Source of the DNA: an uncultured Aeromonas sp.
Lineage (GTDB): Bacteria > Pseudomonadota > Gammaproteobacteria > Enterobacterales > Aeromonadaceae
DNA length: 44,605 nt
Assembly (NCBI GenBank): GCA_945957575.1
Contig: CAMFLW010000012.1
Location: forward strand, 1 to 44,605
Reading direction: 5' to 3'
How positions within the stretch are numbered: the first letter of the stretch is position 1; every line of letters begins with the position of its first letter. The notes under the pieces were generated by a model, which was not told where the DNA came from, did not search any database, and saw only the letters and a list, made by a program, of their open reading frames with translations. A program made the position numbers and the translations under genes. This document shows, one piece after another, positions 8,323 to 17,233 of this stretch.

Positions 8323-8613
8323 TTACTCAAGTGATTCGGTGCCAGTCTTGATTGTTTTTTTAGATTTATATGTGTCCTCTGGTGTTTTTGCAGGCTGTAA
8401 CTGCTGCCACTCTCCATGTTGATGGTATTTTAACCTTATTTCGAATTTCTGGTAACCAATCACGGCTTTCAGTAAACCTGCCCGCCATACGATATCTAAT
8501 GGCACCCAATAATTTGTACGGCGTGCTGGTGGTCGTCGAGGGGAGCCCCCCGTTTTGCCGCCCTTGCCTCCAAAACCACCGAAGCGAACTGTCTGGCCCG
8601 TCATGTCATCCAA
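8323..8613 (-). CDS. Hypothetical protein, possibly the 3' part of a broken gene
   Basis: I do not recognise this protein. From the TTG at 8613 it is 96 aa (an ATG three codons on, at 8604, is the alternative): a Gly/Lys-rich stretch (GGFGGKGGKTGG), then NYWVPLDIVWRAGLL, a beta-rich KFEIRLKYHQHGEWQQL segment and a lysine-rich tail. The same frame stays open and protein-like upstream of both starts (IPLWNSIAEWYSIHLDD) as far as a TGA near 8680, with no ATG or GTG and no ribosome-binding site. That suggests the true N-terminus was lost or lies in another frame. Base composition is more AT-rich than the neighbours, consistent with acquired DNA. It could equally be a short genuine accessory gene. 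Confidence 0.4.
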   Translation of the reverse strand: MDDMTGQTVRFGGFGGKGGKTGGSPRRPPARRTNYWVPLDIVWRAGLLKAVIGYQKFEIRLKYHQHGEWQQLQPAKTPEDTYKSKKTIKTGTESLE

Positions 8614-8638
8614 GTGGATGGAGTACCACTCCGCGATG

Positions 8639-8809
8639 CTATTCCAAAGAGGGATAACGGGGTCTTTGCGAGCTGTGGCTCAGCGAGATCGCAGATCCCC
8701 CCTTTTTGCCAACCTTCTTAAAAATGATCATTTTATTCAGATAGATGGTCATGACATCAAGGTAAAAAACTCGCGCCTCGCCTGGCCGCGCATCAGCCAT
8801 TGTGCTCAT
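8639..8809 (-). pseudogene. Short open frame upstream of the hypothetical gene, possible frameshifted 5' part
   Basis: A 56-codon frame from an ATG at 8809 (MSTMADARPGEARVFYLDV then MIIFKKVGKKGG) ends at 8639, overlapping the open part of the downstream hypothetical frame by about 40 bp. A single-base shift in that overlap would join the two into one protein of about 160 aa. No ribosome-binding site is visible and I recognise no family. This reading is tentative; the stretch may be non-coding. Confidence 0.25.
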
Positions 8810-8995
8810 TAAAAATACATTTTTGGCCTTGTGCCATACTCTGCTCACGCAACCTGTGAGCGTGCTCTGATTTCTGGGCGCATCATGGTATTGCGTCGCC
8901 TCGTTGTCACACATAGGCTATACCCGTAATCTGTGTGGCGATGGGTTCCACCAAGGTTGGTACTTCGCCCGTGCAATCAAGGAAGGTAGTCTGGC

Positions 8996-9592
8996 ATGGT
9001 CAGCAAGGTTTATGGGGTAGTGGGGGCCGGGTTGTTGCTGTTGCCCCTGATGAGTCAGGCTCAGCCGAGACAGCCGCAAGTGGTGCCAGAGTCCCGCATC
9101 AATGTCCGTTTTTATGAGGTCAATACAATCAGCCCGGATCAGCTTGCCCGGGCGATTGCCCAGAGTGCCCCCAGGGTGAATGGTAAGCCCGTGCTCGGCA
9201 AGGCGAGTTATCAGGTGGAGTGGCAGTTGGATACCGAGCAACTGCCGGGGCACTGCCAGCTCAACCGGGTGACGGTCACCACCAACGCAACCGTGTTGCT
9301 GCCTCGCTGGCGCCAGAGCGCGAACAGTAAGGATCCTGACCGTCAGCGCTGGGGACGGCTACTCTCCAGCATGTTTGACTACGAATCCCGCTTTAAGGAG
9401 ATGGTGCTGCAAGGGGCGAATCAGGTGGGCGGTGCCATTGCGGTGCTACCCGGTCATGCAGATTGTCAGGCGCTGCGCTATGCCGCTTGGGCTGCGGGCA
9501 GTGGCGAGCTGAACAAGGTTAAGGGACGCCTCGACGAATTCCAGCGTCAGACCGGTTATGGCGAACAACTCGGGGTGCACTGGCCCAGGTAA
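8996..9592 (+). CDS. DUF922-like secreted protein lacking HExxH
   Basis: 198 aa protein with a signal peptide (hydrophobic 8-19, cleavage expected after SQAQ near residue 23). The mature part resembles DUF922, a family annotated as putative Zn-dependent proteases: paired N-terminal strands (RINVRFYEVNTISPDQL), a V-W-like motif (YQVEWQL), a conserved Cys (PGHCQLNRV), a LPRW segment, a central helix, a second Cys (HADCQAL) and a C-terminal GYGEQLGVHWP resembling the family's T-HG end. The helix that usually carries HExxH reads DYESRFKEMVLQGANQV, so the zinc ligands are absent. The two cysteines could form a disulfide. The GGAAGG upstream supports the start. Function is unknown; the protein is probably a non-catalytic envelope protein. 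Confidence 0.65.
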   Translation: MVSKVYGVVGAGLLLLPLMSQAQPRQPQVVPESRINVRFYEVNTISPDQLARAIAQSAPRVNGKPVLGKASYQVEWQLDTEQLPGHCQLNRVTVTTNATVLLPRWRQSANSKDPDRQRWGRLLSSMFDYESRFKEMVLQGANQVGGAIAVLPGHADCQALRYAAWAAGSGELNKVKGRLDEFQRQTGYGEQLGVHWPR

Positions 9593-9636
9593 TGGGTATA
9601 CAAAGGCGTAATATACAGCCCCGCTCGATTCGAGAA

Positions 9637-9669
9637 ATAGCATGGCCGCCCGATGGGCGGCCATGCTAT
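9637..9669. terminator. Long perfect hairpin between convergent genes
   Basis: A 15-bp perfect stem (9637-9651 with 9655-9669, loop GAT) between the DUF922 gene and mnmC, which converge here. Neither side has a strong T run, so termination would rely on the very stable stem. Confidence 0.6.
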
Positions 9670-9687
9670 ATGCTTGCAGAGTCCGAT

Positions 9688-11685
9688 TTAGACCAGCGCT
9701 TTGCCCTTGAGCAGCTTGCGTACCCAATAGCGGGCCGGATGGAGCGCTTCCAGCAGATTGGCGGCCAGCGGCAGGGGATCGCCGCAGATCTCGCTGGCGA
9801 GCAGCTCGCCACAGAGCGGAGCCGAGCAGAGGCCCCGCGAGCCCAGCGCTCCCAGCACATAGAGGCCGGGGTGAAGGGGGAGCAGCTGGGCGTTGCGCGG
9901 ATCATGCTGCAACTGCGCGTAGTGCTCCGCCAGACCTTGCAATCTGGCCACTGGCCCTACCACCGGCAGGTGATCCCGACTGGCACAACGCACACCTACC
10001 CGAGCCTCGTTACCACTCACATCCACGTCGGCGGGCCAGGCTTGCTCAGGTAGGCAGGCTTGCAGCCGCGCCTGGTTCTGGAGCTGCTCCTCGGCGCGAA
10101 ACGCAAGGTCGGTCTGGTTGCGGCCATAGCTGGCACCGATGCAGTGCTGATCCTTGTGGGCCGGAGTGAGGTAGCCATCGTAGCAGAGCACGGTATTGAG
10201 CCTGCTCAGGCTGGCCGAGGTCGGCACATGGCTCACCTGACCGCGCACCGGATAGAGCGGCAGCTCGGCAAAGGGGATGAGCGCAGGCAGCTTGTGCCCG
10301 GCGGCAACCACCAGATTGGGAACTTGCCAGCGGCGACCTTCACGACTTTCGATCTGCCAGCCATCCGCCTGTTCGGCAATGGCAACTACCTCGGTCTTGA
10401 ACTCTACCTCCAGCAGCCCGCTGGCTTGTGCTTCCTTGATCGCGGCGCGGGTGAGATCCGCCGGGCAGAGCCAGCCTCCCAGCGGGTAGTGGACGCCGCT
10501 GTGGCCGCAGGGCAGGCCGACGACCTGTTCTACTTCCGCGGTCGAGAGCGGTTGCATCAGCTCGGACGGGAAGGGGCCCAGGCTCATTTTCGCCAGCTTG
10601 GCTGCCGATTTGTCGTCATAGCCGAGCTGGGTTACCCCGCACAGGGCAAAGGCGACAGGATGGCGCTCAGCCAGTGCCAGCAGGCGGTGGCGGGCATAGC
10701 CAAAGGCAAGCGAATAGAAGCGTGACAGCGCATCGTGTTCGCCGTTGAGCAGCGGATAGAGCGCGCCTTGGCGGTTGCCGGAGGCGCCGTTGGCTGGCTC
10801 CCCATCTTCACAGAGCAGGGTCACCTTGCGGCCCCGCTCCACCAGAGAGAGCGCCGTCATCGCCGAGGCGATACCGCCGCCAATGATCAGCACTTCGCCA
10901 TCCCTGCCTGCCGGGCGGGCATACCAGGGGGCAATGGTCTGTTGCGGCTGCTTCTCTGCGCGCTCACCAGTCAGCATCTCCCGCTTGCTACCGTGGCCCT
11001 TCACCTTCTTCATGGCAAAACCGGCTGCTATCAGGCCGCGACGGACAAAACCGGCGCAGGTGAAGGTGGCGATGGAGCAATCGGGACGGGCGAGGCGAGC
11101 GAGACCGTCGAACAGCTCCTGTGTCCACATCTCCGGGTTTTTGGCGGGGGAAAAACCATCCAGATACCAGGCATCCACCAGCCCCTCTGCCCGGTGCGGT
11201 ACCAGCGGCAGCATATCCTTGATGTCGCCAAACCAGAGATCGAGGCGAATGCGGCCGCCCGCAAAATGCAGGCGGTGGCAACCGGAGACCGGCAGCGGCC
11301 ATTGGGCGATAAGATCCTGACTCAAGTGGCCAAGTTCGGGCCAGGCGGCTAGCGCCTTGCGCAGATCGTCTTGAGTCAGGGGGTATTTCTCGAAACTGAT
11401 GAAGTGCAGACGTGAGCCGTTGCCGGATTGGGGCGCCTGTTCCAGGAAGGCTTGCATTGTCGCCAGAAAGTTAAGGCCTGTGCCGAAACCTGTTTCACCT
11501 ATCACGAAACTGTCACTATCGTGGTGCGAAAATCGCGCAGGTAGCCGGTTTTGCTGCAAAAAGACGTAGCGGGTTTCACTTAGACCGTTATCATTGGAAA
11601 AGTACACATCCCCGAAGTCACTGGAGACAGGAGTTCCCGCTTCATTCCAGTCCAATCGGGCATGATGTAAGGATGTTTGACTCAC
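9688..11685 (-). CDS. mnmC: Bifunctional tRNA wobble-uridine enzyme MnmC
   Basis: 665 aa cytoplasmic enzyme finishing the mnm5s2U34 modification in Lys, Glu and Gln tRNAs. The C-terminal FAD-dependent domain converts cmnm5 to nm5 and the N-terminal SAM-dependent domain methylates nm5 to mnm5. Seen: the methyltransferase segment [11 protein letters not shown] (about residue 64), the family signature [16 protein letters not shown], then the FAD dinucleotide motif [11 protein letters not shown] (about 267) and the DAAO-type tail [15 protein letters not shown]. The start is a GTG at 11685 with GAGG five bases upstream. It is divergent from fabB, the same pairing as in E. coli. Length and motifs are complete, so the gene appears intact. 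Confidence 0.97.
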   Translation of the reverse strand: MSQTSLHHARLDWNEAGTPVSSDFGDVYFSNDNGLSETRYVFLQQNRLPARFSHHDSDSFVIGETGFGTGLNFLATMQAFLEQAPQSGNGSRLHFISFEKYPLTQDDLRKALAAWPELGHLSQDLIAQWPLPVSGCHRLHFAGGRIRLDLWFGDIKDMLPLVPHRAEGLVDAWYLDGFSPAKNPEMWTQELFDGLARLARPDCSIATFTCAGFVRRGLIAAGFAMKKVKGHGSKREMLTGERAEKQPQQTIAPWYARPAGRDGEVLIIGGGIASAMTALSLVERGRKVTLLCEDGEPANGASGNRQGALYPLLNGEHDALSRFYSLAFGYARHRLLALAERHPVAFALCGVTQLGYDDKSAAKLAKMSLGPFPSELMQPLSTAEVEQVVGLPCGHSGVHYPLGGWLCPADLTRAAIKEAQASGLLEVEFKTEVVAIAEQADGWQIESREGRRWQVPNLVVAAGHKLPALIPFAELPLYPVRGQVSHVPTSASLSRLNTVLCYDGYLTPAHKDQHCIGASYGRNQTDLAFRAEEQLQNQARLQACLPEQAWPADVDVSGNEARVGVRCASRDHLPVVGPVARLQGLAEHYAQLQHDPRNAQLLPLHPGLYVLGALGSRGLCSAPLCGELLASEICGDPLPLAANLLEALHPARYWVRKLLKGKALV

Positions 11686-11725
11686 GTTTTCCTCGGCTCA
11701 CGTCACAAAATCGTGGGCATTCTAC

Positions 11726-11742
11726 GTGAAAGCAGACCAGTT
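11726..11742 (+). promoter_or_regulatory. Candidate FadR half-site upstream of fabB
   Basis: Within 11726-11742 the half GACCAGTT matches the right arm of the FadR operator (GTCNGACCAGNT pattern), but the left arm is poor. It lies about 55 bp before the fabB start. FadR activates fabB in E. coli, so the position is plausible, yet a single half-site is weak evidence. Confidence 0.3.
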
Positions 11743-11796
11743 TGGCAGCCGAAAGCGGGTAGACTTGGCGCCAGTTTTTCCAGACGAGATGAATTA

Positions 11797-13008
11797 ATGA
11801 GAAGAGCAGTGATCACCGGTATCGGCGTCATCTCCAGTATCGGCAACAACAAGGAAGAAGTGCTGGCCTCCCTGAAAGCAGGTAAATCCGGCATCACCTA
11901 TTCCGAGCAGTTCGAGCAGCACAACCTGCGCAGCCGTGTCTGGGGTAACATCAAACTCGAACCGTCTGAACTGATCGACCGTAAAGTCATGCGTTTCATG
12001 GGGGACGCTGCGGCCTACGCCTACCTCTCCATGCAGCAGGCTATTGAAGATGCCGGTCTGGCGCAAGAGCAGGTCTCCAACGAGCGTACCGGCCTGGTGG
12101 TCGGTTCAGGTGGTGCTTCCGGCAAGAACACCTCTGAATCTGTGGACATCGCCCGTGAGAAAGGGGTCAAGCGTGTGGGCCCTTACATGGTGCCGCGAAC
12201 CATGTCCTCCACCACCTCTGCCTGTCTGGCCACCCCGTTCCAGATCAAGGGGGTTAACTACTCCATCAGTTCAGCCTGCGCCACCTCTGCGCACTGTATC
12301 GGCCACGCTCTGGAGCTGATCCAGCTTGGCAAACAGGATGTGGTCTTCGCTGGTGGCGGCGAGGAGCTGGACTGGTCCTCGACCATCCAGTTTGACGCCA
12401 TGGGCGCGCTCTCTACCAAGTACAACGACACACCGGAAAAAGCGTCCCGTACCTACGATGCGAACCGCGACGGTTTCGTTATCTCCGGTGGTGGCGGCAT
12501 CCTGGTGGTTGAGGAGCTGGAACATGCCCTGGCTCGTGGTGCTCACATCTATGCCGAGCTGACCGGTTACGGTGCCACCTCCGATGGCTACGATATGGTC
12601 GCGCCGAGCGGTGAAGGCGCGGTGCGTTGCATGAAGATGGCAATGCAGGGGGTTGGCAAGGTTGATTACATCAACACCCACGGCACCTCCACCCCGGTGG
12701 GCGATACCAAGGAGCTGGAAGCGATCCAGACTCTGTTTGGTGCCAACGGCCCCAAGATCTCCGCCACCAAGGCAATGACCGGCCATGCGCTGGGTGCCGC
12801 CGGCGTGCACGAGGCTGTCTACTCCCTGCTGATGATGGAGCATGGCTTTATCGCTCCCAGCATCAACATCGAGACCCTGGACGAGAAGGCGGAAGGTCTG
12901 CCCATCGTGCGCGAGTACGAAGCGGCCGAACTCAACACCGTCATGTCCAACAGCTTCGGCTTTGGCGGTACCAACGCCTCCCTGGTATTCAGCAAGTTCA
13001 AAGCATGA
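11797..13008 (+). CDS. fabB: 3-oxoacyl-ACP synthase I (KAS I)
   Basis: Condensing enzyme of type II fatty acid synthesis that elongates acyl-ACP with malonyl-ACP and is required for unsaturated fatty acids. It is 403 aa, the expected size for FabB. The catalytic triad is visible: Cys161 in [14 protein letters not shown], His in [11 protein letters not shown] (about 296) and His in [12 protein letters not shown] (about 331); the C-terminus has the [15 protein letters not shown] signature. The frame extends upstream to 11677, but [10 protein letters not shown] at 11797 is the conserved N-terminus. It is divergently arranged with mnmC across a gap of about 110 bp and followed by a strong terminator, so it is monocistronic. 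Codon use is well adapted. Confidence 0.97.
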   Translation: MRRAVITGIGVISSIGNNKEEVLASLKAGKSGITYSEQFEQHNLRSRVWGNIKLEPSELIDRKVMRFMGDAAAYAYLSMQQAIEDAGLAQEQVSNERTGLVVGSGGASGKNTSESVDIAREKGVKRVGPYMVPRTMSSTTSACLATPFQIKGVNYSISSACATSAHCIGHALELIQLGKQDVVFAGGGEELDWSSTIQFDAMGALSTKYNDTPEKASRTYDANRDGFVISGGGGILVVEELEHALARGAHIYAELTGYGATSDGYDMVAPSGEGAVRCMKMAMQGVGKVDYINTHGTSTPVGDTKELEAIQTLFGANGPKISATKAMTGHALGAAGVHEAVYSLLMMEHGFIAPSINIETLDEKAEGLPIVREYEAAELNTVMSNSFGFGGTNASLVFSKFKA

Positions 13009-13024
13009 TCATCCGGTTGATATG

Positions 13025-13052
13025 AAAAAAGCGCCTCAGGGCGCTTTTTTTG
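13025..13052 (+). terminator. Rho-independent terminator of fabB
   Basis: GCGCC (13031-13035) pairs with GGCGC (13040-13044), extended by A6/T6 arms and followed by further T, 17 bp after the fabB stop. Confidence 0.92.
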
Positions 13053-13077
13053 TCTTCGGGGTCTACCATCACTCATT

Positions 13078-13107
13078 GCAGAGCAGAGCAGAGCAGAGCA
13101 GAGCAGA
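13078..13107. repeat. Pentanucleotide tandem repeat, six GCAGA units
   Basis: Six perfect head-to-tail copies of GCAGA in the fabB-recR intergenic region. It is not inside a credible reading frame, so frame-switching phase variation is unlikely, although a spacing effect on a promoter cannot be excluded. Confidence 0.95.
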
Positions 13108-13611
13108 CAAAGGAAGCTGCTTCCGACCTGACTATTGCACGCAAAATATCAGGCAGCATCCTTGACCATGGGAGCAAAGTGTCCATGCGAGCCAAGAATA
13201 TTTCTTGGCGGTTTTTGCGGCGCTTACCATTGAACACGCTATCCGCGAAGGTGAGTGGGTGACTCAAGCTGAACCTCATGCCTGATGACAAGTGGGGCTC
13301 ATGATCTTACGTCAAGGGGGCGGCCTGAATCCTGTGCTGGCAATGCGGAGCGAAAACCTCGCTTGGTTTGTCCGAAGTTGCGGCTCGTCACTGCGGATGC
13401 GACGTTCACCGGTACAGTGCACTGCCAGATTGCGAAGCCCTGATGGATATATCAGGGCTTGTGCTATCCGCGTTTTTCACGGGCGCGGTGGGCAAGCCGA
13501 TGGCGATGGGCGGCGCGCTCGGGTATAGTCCTGCGCCAATGGCGTTATCCTGTTTTGCTGACCCGTCGTGGCCTAGGTGGTGGCGAGGGGCAGGCCCGTG
13601 TAAGGAGTGTT
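13108..13611. other. Long intergenic region between the repeat and recR
   Basis: About 500 bp without a gene I can support. It contains a terminator-like hairpin (8-bp stem GCCAAGAA/TTCTTGGC at 13191-13209, followed by GGTTTTT) and a second dyad AGCCCTGAT/ATCAGGGCT in 13436-13461. A TATAGT hexamer at about 13525 could be a -10 element for recR, though no good -35 accompanies it. The short reading frames here have no ribosome-binding sites or recognisable products. Confidence 0.5.
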
Positions 13612-14214
13612 ATGAAGTTCAGTCCCCTGCTCGATGAGATGATGAAGGCCCTGCAAGTATTGCCGGGGGTGGGGCCCAAGTCTGCCCAGCGGATGGCCTT
13701 TACCCTGCTTGAGCGCGAGCGCAGCGGCGGCTTGCGGTTGGCCCAACTGCTCTCTCGCGCCCTGACCGAGATTGGCCACTGCAGCCACTGCCGCACCTTT
13801 ACCGAGAACGACCGCTGCGATATCTGCGCCAATCCCAAGCGGGAAGAGAATGGCCTGCTCTGCGTGGTGGAGAGCCCGGCGGACGTGGCGGCCATCGAGC
13901 AGACCGGCCAGTTTTCCGGTCGTTACTTTGTGCTGATGGGCCATCTGTCGCCGCTCGATGGTATCGGCCCCGAGGAGCTGGGGCTCGATATTCTGGAGCG
14001 CCGCCTGAAGGATGAGGCGATCAGCGAACTGATCCTCGCCACCAACCCCACCATCGAGGGGGATGCCACCGCCTGGTATATCGCCGATATGGCCCGAGCC
14101 GCCGGGGTGGAGGTGAGCCGCATCGCTCACGGCGTGCCGGTGGGGGGCGAGCTGGAGCTGGTGGATGGCACCACGCTCTCCCACTCCCTGATGGGGCGCC
14201 AGCGCCTCAAATAA
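13612..14214 (+). CDS. recR: Recombination mediator protein RecR
   Basis: 200 aa RecFOR-pathway protein that loads RecA on gapped DNA together with RecO. Domains are in the normal order: N-terminal helix-hairpin-helix [17 protein letters not shown], a four-cysteine zinc finger (HCSHC...CDIC, about residues 57-72), then the Toprim domain with [15 protein letters not shown] and the [15 protein letters not shown] loop. The start at 13612 has TAAGGAG six bases upstream; the frame is open further upstream but without conserved sequence. The usual partners dnaX and ybaB are not upstream; fabB is, 600 bp away. htpG follows, as in E. coli. Confidence 0.97.
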   Translation: MKFSPLLDEMMKALQVLPGVGPKSAQRMAFTLLERERSGGLRLAQLLSRALTEIGHCSHCRTFTENDRCDICANPKREENGLLCVVESPADVAAIEQTGQFSGRYFVLMGHLSPLDGIGPEELGLDILERRLKDEAISELILATNPTIEGDATAWYIADMARAAGVEVSRIAHGVPVGGELELVDGTTLSHSLMGRQRLK

Positions 14215-14273
14215 GGGGCTGGATAGGATTGGGCCATTACGGCCTGATCAGAAAATCGGCAGTTGAATGGAAA

Positions 14274-14311
14274 AAGGGGGCGAATGAGCAGGATTGCACA
14301 TTCGCCCCCTT
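14274..14311 (+). terminator. Hairpin after recR overlapping the htpG promoter
   Basis: GGGGGCGAATG (14276-14286) pairs perfectly with CATTCGCCCCC (14299-14309), extended by AA/TT, with a 12-base loop. It is a likely end signal for recR transcripts but has only TTGAT after the stem instead of a T run. Its right arm holds part of the sigma-32 -35 region. Confidence 0.6.
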
Positions 14312-14336
14312 GATATTTGGATCCCTGTCCCCATCT
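14309..14336 (+). promoter_or_regulatory. Heat-shock (sigma-32) promoter of htpG
   Basis: -35 CTTGAT preceded by CCC (14306-14314), a 14-base spacer, and -10 CCCCATCT (14329-14336). This fits the sigma-32 consensus (CTTGAA, 13-15 bases, CCCCATNT) almost exactly. It lies about 45 bp before the htpG start, as expected for a heat-shock gene. Confidence 0.88.
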
Positions 14337-14379
14337 AGGTTGGGCGTATGTTCAACCCGATGTTTCTGAGGATTGGTCC

Positions 14380-16308
14380 ATGACCCAAAGTGTTCATGCC
14401 GAAACCCACGGCTTTCAAACTGAAGTCAAACAACTGCTGAGTCTGATGGCTCACAGCCTCTACTCCAACAAAGAAGTATTCCTGCGCGAGCTGATTTCCA
14501 ACGCATCCGATGCGGCGGACAAGCTGCGCTTCAAGGCGCTTTCCGATGCCTCTTTGTTCGAAAACGACGGCCAGTTGCGTGTGCGCCTGGTGGTGGACAA
14601 AGAGAAGCGTACCCTGACCATCTCCGATAACGGGATCGGTATGACCCGTGATCAGGTGATCGAGCACCTGGGTACCATCGCCAAGTCCGGCACCGCAGAA
14701 TTCTTCAAAAACCTCTCCGGCGATCAGGGACGTGACTCCCAGCTGATCGGTCAGTTCGGGGTCGGTTTCTACTCCGCCTTTATCGTTGCCGACAAGGTGA
14801 CAGTGGTTTCCCGCGCCGCCGGCACTGCTCCGGAGCAGGGCGTGCAGTGGGAATCGGAAGGGGAAGGCTCCTTCACCGTGGCTGACGTGACCAAAGAGGG
14901 TCGCGGTACCGACGTTATCCTGCACCTGCGTGCCGAAGAGGACGAGTTCCTCGACGACTGGCGTCTGCGCTCCGTGGTAAGCAAATACTCCGACCACATC
15001 AGCGTGCCGGTGGAAATGTACAAAGAGGGTACCCCGGATCGCGAAGAGGATGGTGAAACCATCGTCGGCACCGATGCCGATACTACAGGGGGCGAGTGGG
15101 AGCAGGTCAACCGCGCGACTGCACTGTGGACCCGTAACCCGAAAGATATCAAGGACGAGGAGTATCAGGAGTTCTACAAGCACGTCGCCCACGACTTTGA
15201 AGATCCGCTGCTCTGGGGTCACAACCGGGTGGAAGGGGCGCAAGAGTACACCAGCCTGCTCTACGTACCGGCCCGCGCACCGTTCGACCTCTACAACCGC
15301 GATCAGAAGCACGGTCTGAAGCTCTATGTACAGCGCGTCTTCATCATGGACGACGCCGAGCAGTTTATGCCGACCTACCTGCGCTTCGTCAAAGGGGTGC
15401 TGGACTCCAACGATCTGCCGCTCAACGTCAGCCGTGAAATCCTGCAGGACAACAAGGTGACAGCCTCTCTGCGCAAGGCTTGCTCCAAGCGCGTTCTGAC
15501 CATGCTCTCCAAGCTGGCGAAAGACGATGCCGAGAAGTACGCCAAGTTCTGGAGCGAGTTCGGCAACGTGCTCAAAGAGGGCCCGGCCGAGGATTACGCC
15601 AACCGCGAAGAGATTGCCAAGCTGCTGCGCTTTGCCAGCACCGCTGGTGAAGGCGAAGCCCAGACCGTCTCTCTCGAGGATTATGTTGGCCGCATGAAGG
15701 AAGGTCAGCAGAAGATTTACTACATCACCGCCGACTCTTATGCCGCTGCCAAGAACAGCCCGCACCTCGAGATCTTCCGCAAGAAGGGCGTCGAAGTGCT
15801 GCTGATGTGGGAGCGTGTCGATGAGTGGCTGATGAGCCACCTGACCGAGTTCGACGGCAAGCAGCTCATCTCCGTCACCCGTGGCGAGCTGGATCTCGGC
15901 GATCTGGAAGATGAAGCCTCCAAGCAGGCGCAGGAAGAGGCTGAAAAAGCCAACGCCGGTCTGGTTGAGCGGGTCAAGAAGAGCCTCGGTGAAGCGGTGA
16001 AAGAGGTGCGTGTCACCCATCGTCTGACCGACTCCCCCTCCTGCATCGTGACCGACGCCTACGGCATGAGCACCCAGATGATCAAGCTGATGCGCGCGGC
16101 CGGCCAGCCAGTACCGGAGCAGAAGTATATTCTGGAGCTCAACCCCGACCATGCGCTGGTGAAGAAACTCGACACCATCGAAGACGAGGCACTGTTTGGC
16201 GAGTGGGTCACCCTGCTGCACGAACAGGCCCAGCTGGCCGAACAGGGTGGGCTGAACGATCCGGCGAGCTTCGTCTCCCGTATCAACCGCCTGCTGCTGC
16301 AAGCCTAA
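14380..16308 (+). CDS. htpG: Chaperone HtpG (Hsp90)
   Basis: 642 aa cytoplasmic Hsp90-family chaperone that remodels client proteins in an ATP-dependent cycle, often with DnaK. The GHKL ATPase domain is at the N-terminus with [21 protein letters not shown] and [11 protein letters not shown]. The middle domain carries the catalytic-arginine region [11 protein letters not shown], and the C-terminal dimerisation domain ends normally. The start at 14380 ([20 protein letters not shown]) is the conserved one with GAGG upstream; the longer frame would run into the promoter. Expression is expected to be heat-induced from the sigma-32 promoter. A perfect palindromic terminator follows. Confidence 0.98.
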   Translation: MTQSVHAETHGFQTEVKQLLSLMAHSLYSNKEVFLRELISNASDAADKLRFKALSDASLFENDGQLRVRLVVDKEKRTLTISDNGIGMTRDQVIEHLGTIAKSGTAEFFKNLSGDQGRDSQLIGQFGVGFYSAFIVADKVTVVSRAAGTAPEQGVQWESEGEGSFTVADVTKEGRGTDVILHLRAEEDEFLDDWRLRSVVSKYSDHISVPVEMYKEGTPDREEDGETIVGTDADTTGGEWEQVNRATALWTRNPKDIKDEEYQEFYKHVAHDFEDPLLWGHNRVEGAQEYTSLLYVPARAPFDLYNRDQKHGLKLYVQRVFIMDDAEQFMPTYLRFVKGVLDSNDLPLNVSREILQDNKVTASLRKACSKRVLTMLSKLAKDDAEKYAKFWSEFGNVLKEGPAEDYANREEIAKLLRFASTAGEGEAQTVSLEDYVGRMKEGQQKIYYITADSYAAAKNSPHLEIFRKKGVEVLLMWERVDEWLMSHLTEFDGKQLISVTRGELDLGDLEDEASKQAQEEAEKANAGLVERVKKSLGEAVKEVRVTHRLTDSPSCIVTDAYGMSTQMIKLMRAAGQPVPEQKYILELNPDHALVKKLDTIEDEALFGEWVTLLHEQAQLAEQGGLNDPASFVSRINRLLLQA

Positions 16309-16327
16309 GCTGCGACTCCGATAACAA

Positions 16328-16353
16328 AAAGCCCACTGCATGCAGTGGGCTTT
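16328..16353. terminator. Palindromic terminator between htpG and sapF
   Basis: AAAGCCCACTGCA and TGCAGTGGGCTTT form an uninterrupted 26-bp palindrome flanked by A-rich and TTTC sequence. It probably serves both htpG and the converging sap operon. Confidence 0.85.
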
Positions 16354-16413
16354 CTTGATCCTACCGTGTGAGAACGATGAAACACAGCAGTAGGGGAGGC
16401 GGCCAGCGCCTCT

Positions 16414-17199
16414 CTATTTGCGGTATTCGTTGTTGTAGTTCTGGATGAGACGGCGGGTCACCTCATGCTGGGGATCGGCAAACACCTTGAGGGTCTTGCC
16501 GCGCTCTACCACCCGTCCTTCATGCATGACCAGCACCTCATCGCTGATATGGCTGACGATGCCCAAATCGTTGGCCACCAGCACATAGCTTAGCCCCATG
16601 GTCTCCTGCATCTCCAGCAGCAGGTTGATGATCTGGGAGCGTACCGAGATATCCAGGGTGGAGAGCGCCTCATCGGCCACCACGATCTTGGGGTTGAGGA
16701 TCAGCGCGCGAGCCAGCGCCACCCGCTGCTGCTGACCAGAGGAGAGCATCTGCGGGTAGAAGAGGGCGTGATCCGGCAGCATGCCCACCATGCGCAAGGT
16801 CTGCACTACCTTCTCGCTGCGCTCCTCCTCGCTCATCTCGGTGTTGAGGCGCAGCGGCGTCTCCAGGATCTGGCCGACCCGGATCTTGCGGTTGAGCGAG
16901 GTGTTGGGATCCTGAAAGATCATCCGCAGCAGCTTGCAGCGAGTCTGGTAATCGCCGTGCACCATCAGCTGGCCGTCGATGGCGATGTCGCCGCTGGTGG
17001 GTTCGATCATGCCAGCCAGAATGCGGGCGAGGGTGCTCTTGCCGGAGCCCGCTTCACCGACAATGGCGAGGGTCTGACCCACGTCGAGATCGAACGAGAG
17101 GGGCTTGATCGCCTCCACCGCCTGACGACGGAACAGACCGGTGCGGTTTTGATAGGTTTTGCTAAGGCCTCTGACCTGCAACAGGGATGGCTCGATCAC
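16414..17199 (-). CDS. sapF: Peptide ABC transporter ATP-binding protein SapF
   Basis: 261 aa ATPase of the Sap importer, which takes up cationic antimicrobial peptides and is linked to peptide resistance and potassium uptake. Walker A GEAGSGKS is at 48-55, signature LSSGQ at 152-156 and Walker B IVVADEA at 172-178. The switch position, normally His, is Asn210 (VANDLG). The start is a GTG at 17199 with AAGGAG eight bases upstream, 34 bp after sapD. It is the last gene of sapABCDF. The SapF family has an oligopeptide/dipeptide-type ATPase fold; the gene-order match makes the assignment firm. Confidence 0.93.
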   Translation of the reverse strand: MIEPSLLQVRGLSKTYQNRTGLFRRQAVEAIKPLSFDLDVGQTLAIVGEAGSGKSTLARILAGMIEPTSGDIAIDGQLMVHGDYQTRCKLLRMIFQDPNTSLNRKIRVGQILETPLRLNTEMSEEERSEKVVQTLRMVGMLPDHALFYPQMLSSGQQQRVALARALILNPKIVVADEALSTLDISVRSQIINLLLEMQETMGLSYVLVANDLGIVSHISDEVLVMHEGRVVERGKTLKVFADPQHEVTRRLIQNYNNEYRK

Positions 17200-17233
17200 A
17201 AGCGGGGCTCCTTCATGGGGGCATTAACGGTCA

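Noticed and set aside
8555-8812. Plus-strand short frames in the AT-rich island
   Set aside because: No ribosome-binding sites, and translations lack protein-like character compared with the minus-strand frames.
13078-13107. GCAGA repeat as a phase-variation switch inside a gene
   Set aside because: No credible reading frame with start signals spans it; kept only as a repeat in an intergenic region.
13300-13560. Possible structured RNA before recR
   Set aside because: I compared it by eye with the 4.5S/SRP RNA tetraloop and other small RNA hallmarks and found none; the isolated dyads are not enough.
14335-16341. A 668-codon open frame on the minus strand across htpG
   Set aside because: It is the antisense shadow of a GC-rich, codon-biased gene; the plus strand encodes a complete HtpG with all motifs.
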